A DNA stretch of 64,000 bases, taken from positions 62,001 to 126,000 of the forward strand of contig JADKGC010000013.1 of assembly GCA_016717205.1 (NCBI GenBank). The letters are read 5' to 3'. Origin of the DNA: Candidatus Flexifilum breve. Its GTDB lineage: Bacteria > Chloroflexota > Anaerolineae > Aggregatilineales > Phototrophicaceae. The notes under the pieces are model-generated. The model did not search any database and was not told the origin of the DNA. It worked only from the letters and a program-made list of their open reading frames with translations. Shown here piece by piece: positions 25,913 through 36,420 of the stretch; position 1 is the first letter of the stretch, and every line of letters starts with the position of its first letter. Both the position numbers and the translations under genes were made by a program.

Positions 25913-26027
25913 CTACGACTTCATTTGAACAGAACTAGTACTTCGAAAATCTCACCTGTCCGCTCCTACAGAGCTCTGGCGCTGCCTAGCAGCAGCGCCG
26001 CATCGCGTTCGCGATGCCGACCAACCC

Positions 26028-27366
26028 CGCCGCAATGCAGCATTCTATTCCAAGAATCTGAGTACTGAGACAAAACGCGACAAACGGCATCGTGCGGTAA
26101 ATGGCGAATACAACAGAAGTATCGCTCCGCTGGGCTATGATCTTGTAATTGCTGCAGATGCGACATCAGATCGGCGCCCTAGACTACATGTCAATCATTG
26201 TGCGGCTGCGCGCGTGCGGCGTGCATTCAGATTGTATTCCACTGGGGAGTTTAGCGATGCGGATATGGCCGCGTGGTTGCATGAGCGTCCCTACATTCAG
26301 TCTCTTCGGCAAGGGCAGAAACCCATCAACAAAGAGATGATGCGTGAACTGCTTCAGAACCGGACCTACACGGGGCGAGTCCCACACACCGACACCATAT
26401 ACAAAAAGACGTTGGGGCAGGGCAAGATGTCTCGACGTAATCGAACAGAATGGTTTGAAGGCAAGCATCAAGGTTTTGTCTCTGATGAGCTGTTTGACGA
26501 ATGTCAGGCCGTTCGCGAGAACCTGAAACGCTACCGCAAGACAGTCGGCGACATGCACACTTACATCCTATATGATCGCGTATTCTGCGCGCGAATATGC
26601 CGCATGGATTAGTCCACGAGAACTACGGACGTATGCGACCGTACTTCCATAGACAGTACCACGTCGCCTACTATCATTGCATTGCCCACATTCAGGGCTA
26701 CAAGCCTTGTGGACAGAGTGGTGTCCAAGAGAACGAACTGAATACTCAAATCGTTGCGATTCTCTCCGATCTTCAAATCCCCTCTGATTACCAAGAGAAG
26801 ATTGAACAGGCTGTGCGCAACAAAATCGAGAACGCGGCGGCGCTGGAGCGAATGGAGGAAATAAATGAAATTATCGAGCGCATTGATTTTCGGTGGGATA
26901 TGGGCAAGCTGGAGAAAGACGAATATCTCGAAAAGCGGCAGCAGCTTGAACAAGAGATGGAGTCGCTGCGACCGCTTGATTATGACAGCCTCACCGAAGC
27001 GGCTGACTTACTAGACAACTTCCGCCTTTACTGGAGCGAATGCGACACTGTAGACAACCCGCTTGAGGCGAAAAAGCAGTTGATCGCCAAAATCGTTGAT
27101 CGAATCTTCGTCTACGATGACCGCGTGATCGCAATTGTACTGCACGGCGACTTTGCGCTCGTCGTAGGGGAAAACAAAATAGCGCCCCTCGAAATGAGGA
27201 ACGCTATCCAGTCGACTTTACAGAGTGCTGGCACATCTGTAATAAATAGTAAGTTCGGAGACGACGGGGTTTGTATACGACCGTGTACAATCTTCGTCTT
27301 GTTCCGCCACATAAGCAAGCGTGGTCCAAAAGTGAGTGGATTGCAATTAAAGTGTGAGTGGTTGAG
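26028..27366 (+). pseudogene. Large serine recombinase, catalytic N-terminus lost and frame broken
   Basis: From FYSKNLSTETKRDKRHR the text follows a large serine recombinase: the Recombinase domain (VRRAFRLYSTGEFSDADMA, MMRELLQNRTYTGRV), then a zinc-ribbon region, then a coiled coil (NEIIERIDFRWDMGKLEKDEY) and VDRIFVYDDRVI. The resolvase domain with the catalytic serine is missing upstream. The frame changes at about 26590 (VFCARICRMD-stop; the next frame continues ANMPHGLVHENYGRMR). The C-terminus runs into mosaic repeat copy C. It was probably the integrase of a mobile element that once occupied this site. Confidence 0.85.
27253..27330 (+). repeat. Mosaic dispersed repeat, copy C (recombinase end + tail type 1)
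   Basis: The core TTCGGAGACGACGGGG at 27254-27269 is followed by tail 1 (TATACGACCGTGTACAATC, then TTCGTCTTGTTCC). It is read through as the last codons of the recombinase pseudogene. The remaining gap to 27565 contains a 65-codon open frame I do not recognise and nothing else that I can support. Confidence 0.7.
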
Positions 27367-27565
27367 AAAGCGTGAAACATAACAGGTACAATCAGCGAGC
27401 TGAATCGAAAGTAAAACTGCAGAGGTACCTGTGTAGCGTTCTTGTGACAAAGGGCGACAACCAAGCTCGCAAAATACGAATAGGACGACCAGAACGTCGT
27501 CTATGGAACGCCAAGGAGAAGCCACAGATTGCGGGAAGTATTGCCGAATTAAGCCTTCTGGTAGA

Positions 27566-29092
27566 CTAGGATGTCATCTGCACAAGCAGCGTGAGTTTGA
27601 AGCATGATCCTTGCCCGATCTCGCTGCTAACGCTGATTGTCCCCCCATGCTGCTCGATAATGCGCTTTGCGATGGCCAAGCCCAGACCAAAACCCGGTGT
27701 AGTGTGTGCTTCATCATGCCGCCAGAACATGTCAAATACGTACGGTAAATCCGCCTCAGCGATCCCGCAGCCCGTATCGTTGATTTCTACCAGTATATGA
27801 TCATCGACTGCCTGGACGTTGACCCTAATCGTTCCCTCAGCCGGGGTAAAGCGATACGCATTCTCCAACAGCTCGTGGAACGCCTGATTCAGGTAGTGAC
27901 CATAGCCCATGATCAAGGGGAGATCGGCTTGAATGTCAAGTTGAAGGGAAGGCTGACCGCGATATCGGTCTTCAAGAACACGACATTCTGTGCGCACCGC
28001 GCTGCTGACATCCACAGAAGTAACCTCGGCACTGCCGACGCTTTCCACTTTCATGATTAGCACAAGCGATTGCAGCAAGTGGTTGATTCGATCGATTTCG
28101 CCTTCCATTTGCTTGGCTTTGAGCGCGCGGCGTTCCGCATCGTTGGAGCGCGCTAACAGATAGAGGCCTGTGCCAATGGTTGAAAGTGGCGTGCTGAATT
28201 CATGCACCGCCTCCTGAAAGAAGCGCGTGAGCATCGCCAGGCGGTCTTTTTCCAACCGCAGTCGGTACTCGACTTCTTCCATCCGTTTGCGCTCCGTGAT
28301 ATCGCGCGCTACGACAACCGTACCGAGGTATGTGCCGTCAGACTCATATTTGAAACGCGCGTGATCTTCACGCCAGAAGTAGTGCCCATCTTTGTGTCGT
28401 GTTCGGTAACTATACGTCAAGGTCTCCGCATGGCTGCAGATTGCGTTCCGCAGTGCAGCGACGGTCGCCTCGCGGTCTTCGGGGTGGAGGACGTCGGTGA
28501 GGCGGTGTGGGTCGCGGGTCAAACTCTCGCCATCGGTGTACCCATACTGGCGATCATAACTAGGCGAGACGTAAAGTGGACGACTTGCGGCATCAAAGAT
28601 GATAATGCCATCTGACATGTTTTCCGCAATCGCGCGGAATTTCTCTTCGCTCTCGCGCAGTGCTTGTTCCATCTGGTAACGTTCGGTGATGTCCTGGCCG
28701 ATGCCAAGGCTGCGCCCGTCCGATAAGGGCACATTCCACCATGAAGTTCGCAAGCGACCGTGATATTTAGTCATCACTTCGAAATCACGCCAGCCCTGAA
28801 GACCAGAGAGCATGTACTCAAGCGCCTGTCGTCGCTCCTCCACATCTGGAAAGAACAAGATCAGCGGATCGCCAATAGCTTGAACCTCCTTTAATGACCA
28901 GCCTAAGCGATCACACCAGAAGGGGTTGGCGTATTCAATAACGCCTGTCTGATCATACAGGCTGATCATGATGGGAATATGGTCAGCAATTGTCCGCAGG
29001 CGTTCTTCGCTTTGCGCGAGGGCCCATTCGGCCTGTTTGCGTTCGGTGATGTTCCGATTCATGATGGCGACGCCATCACCCACGCGCGTCAC
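27566..29092 (-). CDS. Histidine kinase C-terminal part (PAS-PAS-HisKA-HATPase); frame continues the 29089-31401 gene
   Basis: 508 residues from the first ATG-like start, but the family frame is open further upstream to about 29220 (LFERYKRVVETSEPLDEE, then VPPGYLASGWYRHQVTR). So this is the second half of one large sensor kinase. Domains: the end of a PAS, two further PAS domains (residues 20-140 and 145-270), the HisKA helix with His297 (AVHEFSTPLS), and the ATPase (FHELLENAYRFTP, DTGCGIAEADLPYV, GFGLGLAIAKRI). The kinase core is complete. If the frameshift is real, this half could still be made from an internal start as a cytoplasmic kinase. Confidence 0.88.
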   Translation of the reverse strand: MTRVGDGVAIMNRNITERKQAEWALAQSEERLRTIADHIPIMISLYDQTGVIEYANPFWCDRLGWSLKEVQAIGDPLILFFPDVEERRQALEYMLSGLQGWRDFEVMTKYHGRLRTSWWNVPLSDGRSLGIGQDITERYQMEQALRESEEKFRAIAENMSDGIIIFDAASRPLYVSPSYDRQYGYTDGESLTRDPHRLTDVLHPEDREATVAALRNAICSHAETLTYSYRTRHKDGHYFWREDHARFKYESDGTYLGTVVVARDITERKRMEEVEYRLRLEKDRLAMLTRFFQEAVHEFSTPLSTIGTGLYLLARSNDAERRALKAKQMEGEIDRINHLLQSLVLIMKVESVGSAEVTSVDVSSAVRTECRVLEDRYRGQPSLQLDIQADLPLIMGYGHYLNQAFHELLENAYRFTPAEGTIRVNVQAVDDHILVEINDTGCGIAEADLPYVFDMFWRHDEAHTTPGFGLGLAIAKRIIEQHGGTISVSSEIGQGSCFKLTLLVQMTS

Positions 29093-31401
29093 CTGATGGC
29101 GATACCAGCCTGATGCCAGGTAGCCGGGTGGAACTTCGTATTCCTCGTCGAGTGGTTCGCTCGTCTCGACGACGCGTTTATAGCGCTCAAAAAGCCATTG
29201 GTGCGGTTGATCGGGAAGTGTTCACAGATCAAGCTGCCGACGAGTTCGCCCTCAGAAAGTCTCATTTCGCGTAGCGCGTTGCCGTTCACCTGTACAATCC
29301 GAAAGTCGATAATCTCATGCCTAACGTCGCGCACACTTTCCAGCAGGTAGTAGGCTTCCATACTGGATTCGAGGGCGGCGTGGTAGCGGGTTTCGCTCAA
29401 TTCGAGCGCTTGTTCAGCTTGTTTGCGCGCGCTTACGTCGCGCGAAACAATGTGTGCGCCAAGGTAGTCTCCCGTGGGTGAATAGTTTAAGGTCGCCCGA
29501 TCTTCGCTCCATATATAGTGCCCATCTTTGTGGCGGAGACGGCGCTCAATGCTGACGGTCGTCGCTTGCTCAGCCACGGCAGCGCGGAGATGCGTGATGA
29601 TGCGAGAACGATCCTCTGGATGATTTAATTCTGCTACCGATTCGGGCGTCAGCGCGAGTAATTCGTCCGTGCTGTACCCGAGCATACTTTCTTGCGCTGG
29701 GGAAACGTACAGAATCTGCTGTTTCGCGTTCACTACATAAATCGCGTCCGAGGTATGCTCGGCGATCAGGCGGTACTTGGCTTCGCTCTCCCGCAGCGCA
29801 CCTTCCATTTGCTTACTTTCGGTGATATCGATGTGCGTACCGAACATGCGCTTGGGGCGGCCGTCTTCCGTCCATTCCGTGACACAGCCGCTGTCCAATA
29901 CCCACACCCAATGCCCGGCTTTGTGCCTCATCCGGGCTTCGCATCGATACTGCTTGGTTTGACCAGCAAAATGTGCTTGCAATCGCTGATTTGAGAAGTC
30001 CAGATCATCAGGATGGGCGAGATCGCTCCAAGTTTGGATGGTGGTTGGCAGCAGTTCAGGCAGGGTATAACCGATAATTTCGGCCCACCGCTCATCGAAG
30101 ACTACGTGCCCGGTTTGAATCTCCCATTCCCAAGTTCCAGCGAATGTGCCTTGCAACGCTAAACGCGTTCGCTCTTCACTCTCCCGCAAACTGACTTCCA
30201 GGCGCTTACGTTCGGTGATGTCGCGCACTACACTCTGAAAGTGTACGGGGTTGCCTTGGCTGTTGTGGACCAACTCAATATTAATTTCGGTGTAGATGGG
30301 AGTGCCATCTTTGTGCCGGAAGGTGCGTTCGTAGGGGGCAATCCGCTCTCCTTGAAGTAAGCGCGCGAAGATTTTGTGGGTTTCGTTCTGCTCATTGGAC
30401 ACGATCAGCTCACGAAATGACAGATCCTGCAGCTCTGCCACCGCGTAACCAAACAGATTTGCTGCCCGCTGATTCACCCGCTTGTGGTGACCTTCAAGGT
30501 CGATAATGAAGACTGCGTCATTCGACTGCTCGAACAGGGCTTGATACTCCAGCGCTGCCTGCCGTTTACCAGTGACATCGACAACGACCGAATACAAACG
30601 CCGCCCATCAGGGCTGTCAACCGGACTGGAATATACTTCCACATCCCGAATTTCTCCGGAGGCGAGGCGATGCCTAAATTCAAAATACGTACGTTCGCGC
30701 GTTAGAGCGCGCTTCATCTGCTCCTGGATGTCCGTTTCGGGCAGCGTGTTCAGATCGGAAATCCGCATTCTCTGCAGCTGTTCCCGCGTATACCCGTAAA
30801 ACTTGAGGGCTGCGGAGTTTGCGTCTTTGATGTTCCCTGTTTCCGGATCGAGCACCAGTTTGATCGCCGTGTTGCTTTCGAACATCTGGTGGTAACGACG
30901 TTCGCTGTGTTCCAGTGCGCGTAGGGCTTCTTCCTGGACGGTAACATCTTTTTGCATTCCCACAAAGTAATTGAGCACACCCTGTGGATCACGAATCGGC
31001 ACAACCTGCACTTCATTCCAAAAGGCACTGCCATCTTTGCGATAATTCCGCACGACGACGGAACAAGCCTCGCCGTGCTCGATGGCTGCCCGCATGACCA
31101 CAGCTCCCGGCTGATTGTGTTCCGTCCCTTGAAGAAAGCGACTGTTCCTGCCCAGGACTTCAGCAGAACTGAACCCGGTCAGTTTGACGAAAGCATGATT
31201 CACATAGAGGATTGGTTGATCGGGCTGTTTCGCATCGACCAGCATCATGCCATACGGGCTGTTGTCCAGAATTTGCTGCTGGATCCAAAGCGAATCTAAA
31301 GGTTGCTCAGCGCGAGCAGGGGCAAAGAACTGCTTAACGAAACGCTGTAATTGAGCAATGAACTGCGACAAGCGGACTGCAAGGGGAAGCATAAAGTCCA
31401 C
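29089..31401 (-). CDS. Multi-PAS sensor with an N-terminal cysteine-less LOV-like domain; frame lost before the kinase
   Basis: 770 residues. The first domain (about residues 45-160) has the LOV signature: YVNHAFVKLTGFSSAEVLG, GRNSRFLQG, NYRKDGSAFWNEV and FVGMQKDVT. The flavin-contact residues N, R, Q, N, N and Q are present. The adduct-forming Cys of GRNCRFLQG is Ser87 (codon AGT, positions 31141-31143). Four or five PAS/PAC units follow, several ending DITERKR or similar. The last PAS breaks at about 29205-29222, where ICEHFPINRTNG replaces the expected text; the correct frame (LPDQPHQWLFERYKR) continues into the kinase half. A single base would join both into about 1280 residues. No membrane segments. 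Confidence 0.85.
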   Translation of the reverse strand: MDFMLPLAVRLSQFIAQLQRFVKQFFAPARAEQPLDSLWIQQQILDNSPYGMMLVDAKQPDQPILYVNHAFVKLTGFSSAEVLGRNSRFLQGTEHNQPGAVVMRAAIEHGEACSVVVRNYRKDGSAFWNEVQVVPIRDPQGVLNYFVGMQKDVTVQEEALRALEHSERRYHQMFESNTAIKLVLDPETGNIKDANSAALKFYGYTREQLQRMRISDLNTLPETDIQEQMKRALTRERTYFEFRHRLASGEIRDVEVYSSPVDSPDGRRLYSVVVDVTGKRQAALEYQALFEQSNDAVFIIDLEGHHKRVNQRAANLFGYAVAELQDLSFRELIVSNEQNETHKIFARLLQGERIAPYERTFRHKDGTPIYTEINIELVHNSQGNPVHFQSVVRDITERKRLEVSLRESEERTRLALQGTFAGTWEWEIQTGHVVFDERWAEIIGYTLPELLPTTIQTWSDLAHPDDLDFSNQRLQAHFAGQTKQYRCEARMRHKAGHWVWVLDSGCVTEWTEDGRPKRMFGTHIDITESKQMEGALRESEAKYRLIAEHTSDAIYVVNAKQQILYVSPAQESMLGYSTDELLALTPESVAELNHPEDRSRIITHLRAAVAEQATTVSIERRLRHKDGHYIWSEDRATLNYSPTGDYLGAHIVSRDVSARKQAEQALELSETRYHAALESSMEAYYLLESVRDVRHEIIDFRIVQVNGNALREMRLSEGELVGSLICEHFPINRTNGFLSAINASSRRANHSTRNTKFHPATWHQAGIAIR

Positions 31402-31645
31402 CCAAGTAGGTGCCTCCAGTAATTTCTATCACGGTTGAGGTCATGAGCTGGAGGGGGAGAGGCAAAACTCTATTTCGATCATAAGTGTACATCTGAATTC
31501 GAATTCGGCATACTGCATACGCATTCAGACCTCAGTAATCTTCCAAGCAAGAGCAGTGCAATATGGTCGAGCCGAGACGGCACGTTGAGCGTCCGTTACC
31601 GTCAGCCGCAGAAGGCATTCTGCCGGAATCGTGATCTTCGACACA

Positions 31646-31672
31646 TTGAATTAACTATATCTTGTCTATAAT
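31646..31672 (+). promoter_or_regulatory. Candidate sigma-70 promoter for the 31711 kinase
   Basis: TTGAAT (31646-31651) and TATAAT (31667-31672) with a 15-bp spacer, 38 bases before the ATG. It lies in the 309-bp divergent gap between the two large sensor kinases (31402-31710), which holds no gene. The opposite promoter was not recognised. Confidence 0.45.
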
Positions 31673-31710
31673 GACCACCATAGCTTTCAGAATTGGGGTA
31701 GTCGAAAATA

Positions 31711-34700
31711 ATGTATCCTACAGCGGCATCGTCCGACCCCACAGCGACCTTATTGTTGGTAAATCGTTCTTCTTCTGAGACTCAGTCGCTCCGTGAAACC
31801 CTCGAATCTGCGCTTGAAATCAGAGCCGATGAGCGGATGATCGCTACGTCAGACGACTGGGACATCACCTTGGCCGCCCAGATGTGGGATCTTGTCCTGT
31901 GCGATTTTGAACTGTTGCTACCCAATGCAACGCACGCGCTGGCGCGCATCCAGGCGGCCCAACCCCGGGCCGTGCTCATTGTGGTGTCCCAAAGCGGTAC
32001 GATTCGTGATGCCGTGGAGATGATGCGTTTGGGCGCACAGGGTTTTGTCGAGTGGACAGATCGGGAACACCTGATCGCGTTGGTGCGGCAGGAACTGGCA
32101 GCTAGGCGCTTGACTGCCCGGTCATCTGACGCGCAGATTGCCAAAGCACACTATCAAAACATCGTGGATGAGCAGACTGAACTGATCTGTCGGTATGACA
32201 ACGATTTTCGGCTCACGTTCGTCAATCGCGCCTACAGCCTCTGGCAGGGGCAGCCAGCCGAAGCGTTGCTTGGTACGATCTTTATTGACAAAATTCCCGC
32301 GCCGGACCGTGCGCAAGCTCTATCCAAAGTGCGAACGTTAAGCGTCGAACAGCCTGCAACGACATCGGTGCATCCCTCCATACTCCCCGATGGGACAGAA
32401 TGCATAATCGAATGGACAGATAGCGCAGTGTTCGATACGTCCGGTCGCATCATGGAATACCAGGGCGTTGGACGGGATATTACCAAGCGCATCCAGGCCG
32501 AACGGGCAGCGCAGCGGTTGGCGCAGCGGATCGAAGGCCTGCATCGCCTGGATCAAGCGATGCTCACAGCCGACTCTCTCGAAACACTGGCCCAAGTCGC
32601 CCTGGACCACATTATCGGCTTATTCCCATGTGACCGCATCTCGATCGGCCGCTATGATGCGAAAACCAAAACGCTCCAACTTTTGGCCGTCCATAGTGAA
32701 CAACCCTCCGACATCGATCCCCATGGGATTTATCCGGTGATGCCTGCCTATTTGTCCGCTCTGGAAAATGACAAGTGGGTGCTCTTGCGGGATACCACTC
32801 CGACGACAAACCCGAACCTCCAAACGTTGTTTCGCGAGGGGATTCGCAGCATTCTGCTGGTTGGACTGTATTCCGAGAATCGCTTAATCGGCATGCTCAA
32901 TTTTCACTCGGTCGCGCCGGAATATTTCACAGATGAACACCGATATATTGCCCTCGAAGTTGCCGACCAGTTGGCCATCGGAATGCACAAAGCGGCGCTG
33001 GTTGATGAATTGGCACGCTATGCCCAGCGTATGGAAATCCTGCATGCGATTGATCTGGGCTTGATTCAAGGCGGTTCGATTAAGACACTTATCGCCAGCA
33101 CCCTGCAGAACCTCCAGCGTGTCATTCCCTGCGAGCGGATTGGGCTGGGTCTCATCGACCAGTCCCGCCAGGAGATTGTTATTTATACGAGCAATTTCGA
33201 CTATCCATCGGAGTTATTGGAGGGCACACGCGTACCGATTCCGCCGAACTGGATGAGGATGTTCGACGCGGAAGGGGCTCGGATCGTCAACAATCTTCAT
33301 GTCGCGGACGAACCGCCATTCAAGCAGCTCGCCAAAGAGGGGTTTCAGTCTCACCTTCAGGTGCTGCTGCGGGGTCAGGCCGCTAGCATAGGGGTGCTCG
33401 GTTTTTCGTCCAGAACACTTGATTTCTTCACCCTGGAACATCAAGATGTCGCTGTTGAGGTGGGGAGCCAGTTTGCCGTTGCTCTCCACCAGATGCACCT
33501 TTCTGAAGCGTTGGGGCGTTATGTTCGGCGGCTGGAAATCCTTCATGACATTGACCGTGGCTTACTCCAGGGCGGCCCGATCCAGCACGTGATTGAAGGT
33601 GCTCTGAAGAACATTCGCACGCTCATTCCTTGCCAGCGGGCGACAGTCGGCGTCTTTGATTCGAATTTGCAAGAAGGACTCCTCTTTGCGGTTGATCTCA
33701 CCGGGGAGACAGCCCTGATTCAAGGGACGCGCGTGCCCATTCGGCCTTCTACCTTTGAAGGACTCGACTCACGGAATATGAAAATCATCGATGACATTCG
33801 ACCACTGAGCTCGGTACATCCTGAGGCAAAGAAGCTCGCTGATGAGGGGTTGGTTTCTGGGTTACACGTGCTTCTGCTAGAACAGGATCGCCCGATCGGA
33901 CTGCTCGGTTTATTAGCCGATACTCCCGGATTCTTCACTGCTGATTATCAAGAAATTGCGCTGGAAATCAGCCGACAATTGGCGCTCGGTGTCCATCAAA
34001 AACAGCTGGCGGACGAGCTCGCTCGCAGCTATGCCGAACTCGAACAGCGGGTGATCGAGCGTACGGCGGAACTGCAGGCCACCAATGATCGCCTCACAGC
34101 CATCCTGAACAACAGTCGCGATGGGATTCTGCTGGTCGATCGCGATCTCACCATCGTGCAATCCAATCCGGCTTTCGATCAACTGCTCCTTGATGCTTCG
34201 CCGGAACTGCCGGGTGAAAACCTGCTCAACTATCTCGATACTGCGGCGGTGGCACGAGTGCGCGCTGGCGTTGAGAAGGCCATTACCGATCAGCGGTCTA
34301 CCCAGATGGAGGTCAGCGTCAAGCGCCCCGATGGCGTTAACGTTGACGTGGTCCTGGGCATCGGTTCGATCCCCGGCGATGGGCTCGTTGCGGCCGTCCA
34401 TGACATTACCGAACGCAAACGAGTCGAAGCGGACCTCGCGGAAAGCGAAGCTCGCTATCGGTTGCTGGCGGAAAATATCGAAGACATCATCATGACATTT
34501 TCCATGGATCGGCGGATTACGTATTTCAGCCCATCATGCCAGAAGCTTCTCGGTTATCTGCCAGAGGAAGTCGTGGGCCGGACGCACAGCGAATTCATTC
34601 ATCCGGACGATTATCCGCAGGTCGTCGACCGAACTCGAGACGCCGTTGTCGCTGGGAAGAACGCCTATACCAGCTCGTTTCGGCTTCGACACAAAGCCGG

Positions 34701-36279
34701 GCATTACATCTGGTACGAGGTTCACACACGCATCATGCGCGATCCCGAGACGGGCAAGGTTTTCAACTTTGTGTCGGTGTTACGCGATATTACCCAGCGT
34801 AAACAGGCGGAAGACGCCCTGCGCGAGAGCGAAAGCCGCTATCGTCTTCTCGCCGAAAATGCAACGGATTTGGTCATTCGCCAGGACCTGGATGGCAAGT
34901 ACTTGTATGTATCGCCGTCCAGTCGCATGGTGGTGGGCTATGCGCCTGAAGAGATGGTTGGCCGCAATGGCTTGGATGATATCCATCCGGATGATCGATC
35001 CAACTTGTTGCAGATTGTCAGCATTATATCGGAACAACACCCCCCCGCTGCTCAATTGATGTTCCGCTTTCGGCACAAGGATGGCCACTACATCTGGCTG
35101 GAATCGTCCGGGCAAGTCATCTTCTCTCCTGATAGTGGTCAAGCCATGGAGCTCGTCTCTTCGGCACGGGATGTGACAGTCCGTAAGGAGGCAGAAGAAG
35201 CTCTGCATGTGAGCGAAGAACGCCTGCGCACGATTGTTGAAAACATCCCGGTGATGATCAGCTTCTTCGATCAGGTGGGACGTTTCGAATATGTCAACCA
35301 GGCTTGGCTTGATCAGGTGGGGTGGACGATTGAGGACCTTTCCACGGCTGAGCATTCTCTGGCCCTGTTTTATCCTGATCCGCAGTATCGTCAGCAAGTT
35401 CTTGAGTACATGTTCTCACCGGGGTCAGAGTGGCGCGACTTCAACAGCCAGACAAAATATCGTGGCGAACGGGTGACTTCCTGGGCTAATGTGCGCTTGT
35501 CTGATGGACGCAGTATTGGTATCGGGCAGGATGTGACCGAACGGAAACAGGCGGAAGAGGCACTGAAACGCGCTCTGCAAGAAGAGAAAGAACTGAGCGA
35601 ACTCAAATCGCGCTTTGTGTCGATCGCGTCGCACGAATTCCGCACGCCGCTAGCCGCCATCTTGGCCGCCAGCGAAACGTTGCTGAAATACCGCGACCGC
35701 ATGGATAATGCGCAAATCGATGCGCGTTTAGGCAGGATCCGGCAGCAGGTAGAACATCTTAACGGAATCGTCGAGGATATCCTGCAGTTAGCGCGAATTC
35801 AGTCTGGACGCTTGGAATTCAAGCCAGTACCCGGTGATGTGTCGGCGCTTTGTCGGGAAATCGTCGACGATTTTGAGGGGCAGACGTTTCATCGCGGACG
35901 GATAGTTTATACAGTTCTCGGAGCCCCTATCCGCATGACCTATGATGCACGTCTCATGCGTCAGACGATCACCAATCTGGTGTCCAACGCGCTGAAGTAT
36001 TCTCCTGAAGATAGCCAGGTTCAGCTGACTTTATCTGTCGATGGTGCACAGGTGCTGATGACGGTAGAAGATAGAGGCATCGGCATTCCCACAGAAGATT
36101 TGAAGCACCTGTTCGAGCCTTTTCATCGGGCGGGCAATGTCGGCAACATTTCTGGTACCGGTCTAGGACTGAGCATCACCAAACAAGCCGTCGAACTGCA
36201 TGGCGGGACACTGAATGTCGAAAGCTACCTCGGAACGGGAACAACGTTTACGATAAGGATTCCAATCCATGGTGCATAG
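31711..36279 (+). CDS. Giant sensor histidine kinase (pseudo-receiver, PAS, 3 GAF, 4 PAS, HisKA, HATPase)
   Basis: 1522 residues, no membrane segments. Residues 10-130 form a receiver-like domain keeping Asp65 (LVLCDFELL). The acidic pair is lost (LLLVNRSSS instead of LLVDDD) and Trp-Thr stands at the conserved Lys-Pro, so it is probably not phosphorylated normally. PAS 1 spans about 150-265. Three tandem GAF domains follow (starts near 275, 445 and 610), with repeated text such as GLHRLDQAML, EILHAIDLGLIQGG and EILHDIDRGLLQGG. A coiled coil, then four PAS domains (about 790-1290). HisKA has His1308 (IASHEFRTPLAA), and the ATPase has NLVSNALKYSPED and GTGLGLSI. It is divergent from the LOV-like kinase; the two may sense related cues. 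Confidence 0.93.
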   Translation: MYPTAASSDPTATLLLVNRSSSETQSLRETLESALEIRADERMIATSDDWDITLAAQMWDLVLCDFELLLPNATHALARIQAAQPRAVLIVVSQSGTIRDAVEMMRLGAQGFVEWTDREHLIALVRQELAARRLTARSSDAQIAKAHYQNIVDEQTELICRYDNDFRLTFVNRAYSLWQGQPAEALLGTIFIDKIPAPDRAQALSKVRTLSVEQPATTSVHPSILPDGTECIIEWTDSAVFDTSGRIMEYQGVGRDITKRIQAERAAQRLAQRIEGLHRLDQAMLTADSLETLAQVALDHIIGLFPCDRISIGRYDAKTKTLQLLAVHSEQPSDIDPHGIYPVMPAYLSALENDKWVLLRDTTPTTNPNLQTLFREGIRSILLVGLYSENRLIGMLNFHSVAPEYFTDEHRYIALEVADQLAIGMHKAALVDELARYAQRMEILHAIDLGLIQGGSIKTLIASTLQNLQRVIPCERIGLGLIDQSRQEIVIYTSNFDYPSELLEGTRVPIPPNWMRMFDAEGARIVNNLHVADEPPFKQLAKEGFQSHLQVLLRGQAASIGVLGFSSRTLDFFTLEHQDVAVEVGSQFAVALHQMHLSEALGRYVRRLEILHDIDRGLLQGGPIQHVIEGALKNIRTLIPCQRATVGVFDSNLQEGLLFAVDLTGETALIQGTRVPIRPSTFEGLDSRNMKIIDDIRPLSSVHPEAKKLADEGLVSGLHVLLLEQDRPIGLLGLLADTPGFFTADYQEIALEISRQLALGVHQKQLADELARSYAELEQRVIERTAELQATNDRLTAILNNSRDGILLVDRDLTIVQSNPAFDQLLLDASPELPGENLLNYLDTAAVARVRAGVEKAITDQRSTQMEVSVKRPDGVNVDVVLGIGSIPGDGLVAAVHDITERKRVEADLAESEARYRLLAENIEDIIMTFSMDRRITYFSPSCQKLLGYLPEEVVGRTHSEFIHPDDYPQVVDRTRDAVVAGKNAYTSSFRLRHKAGHYIWYEVHTRIMRDPETGKVFNFVSVLRDITQRKQAEDALRESESRYRLLAENATDLVIRQDLDGKYLYVSPSSRMVVGYAPEEMVGRNGLDDIHPDDRSNLLQIVSIISEQHPPAAQLMFRFRHKDGHYIWLESSGQVIFSPDSGQAMELVSSARDVTVRKEAEEALHVSEERLRTIVENIPVMISFFDQVGRFEYVNQAWLDQVGWTIEDLSTAEHSLALFYPDPQYRQQVLEYMFSPGSEWRDFNSQTKYRGERVTSWANVRLSDGRSIGIGQDVTERKQAEEALKRALQEEKELSELKSRFVSIASHEFRTPLAAILAASETLLKYRDRMDNAQIDARLGRIRQQVEHLNGIVEDILQLARIQSGRLEFKPVPGDVSALCREIVDDFEGQTFHRGRIVYTVLGAPIRMTYDARLMRQTITNLVSNALKYSPEDSQVQLTLSVDGAQVLMTVEDRGIGIPTEDLKHLFEPFHRAGNVGNISGTGLGLSITKQAVELHGGTLNVESYLGTGTTFTIRIPIHGA

Positions 36280-36420
36280 TGGACACTTTCAAATATAGCC
36301 ATTGGGCAAATGTGGATTTCAGCGAAGATGTTAACTTGATACCGATTGAAGAAAGACTGTGGCGCATATGATGAATGATTTGGATTTGCTAGTCGAACCC
36401 GTACGTACAGAAACTAAATA

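Noticed and set aside
27372..27569. 65-codon open frame between the recombinase relic and the kinase gene
   Set aside because: No recognisable family, no convincing ribosome site, and it lies in debris downstream of a pseudogene.
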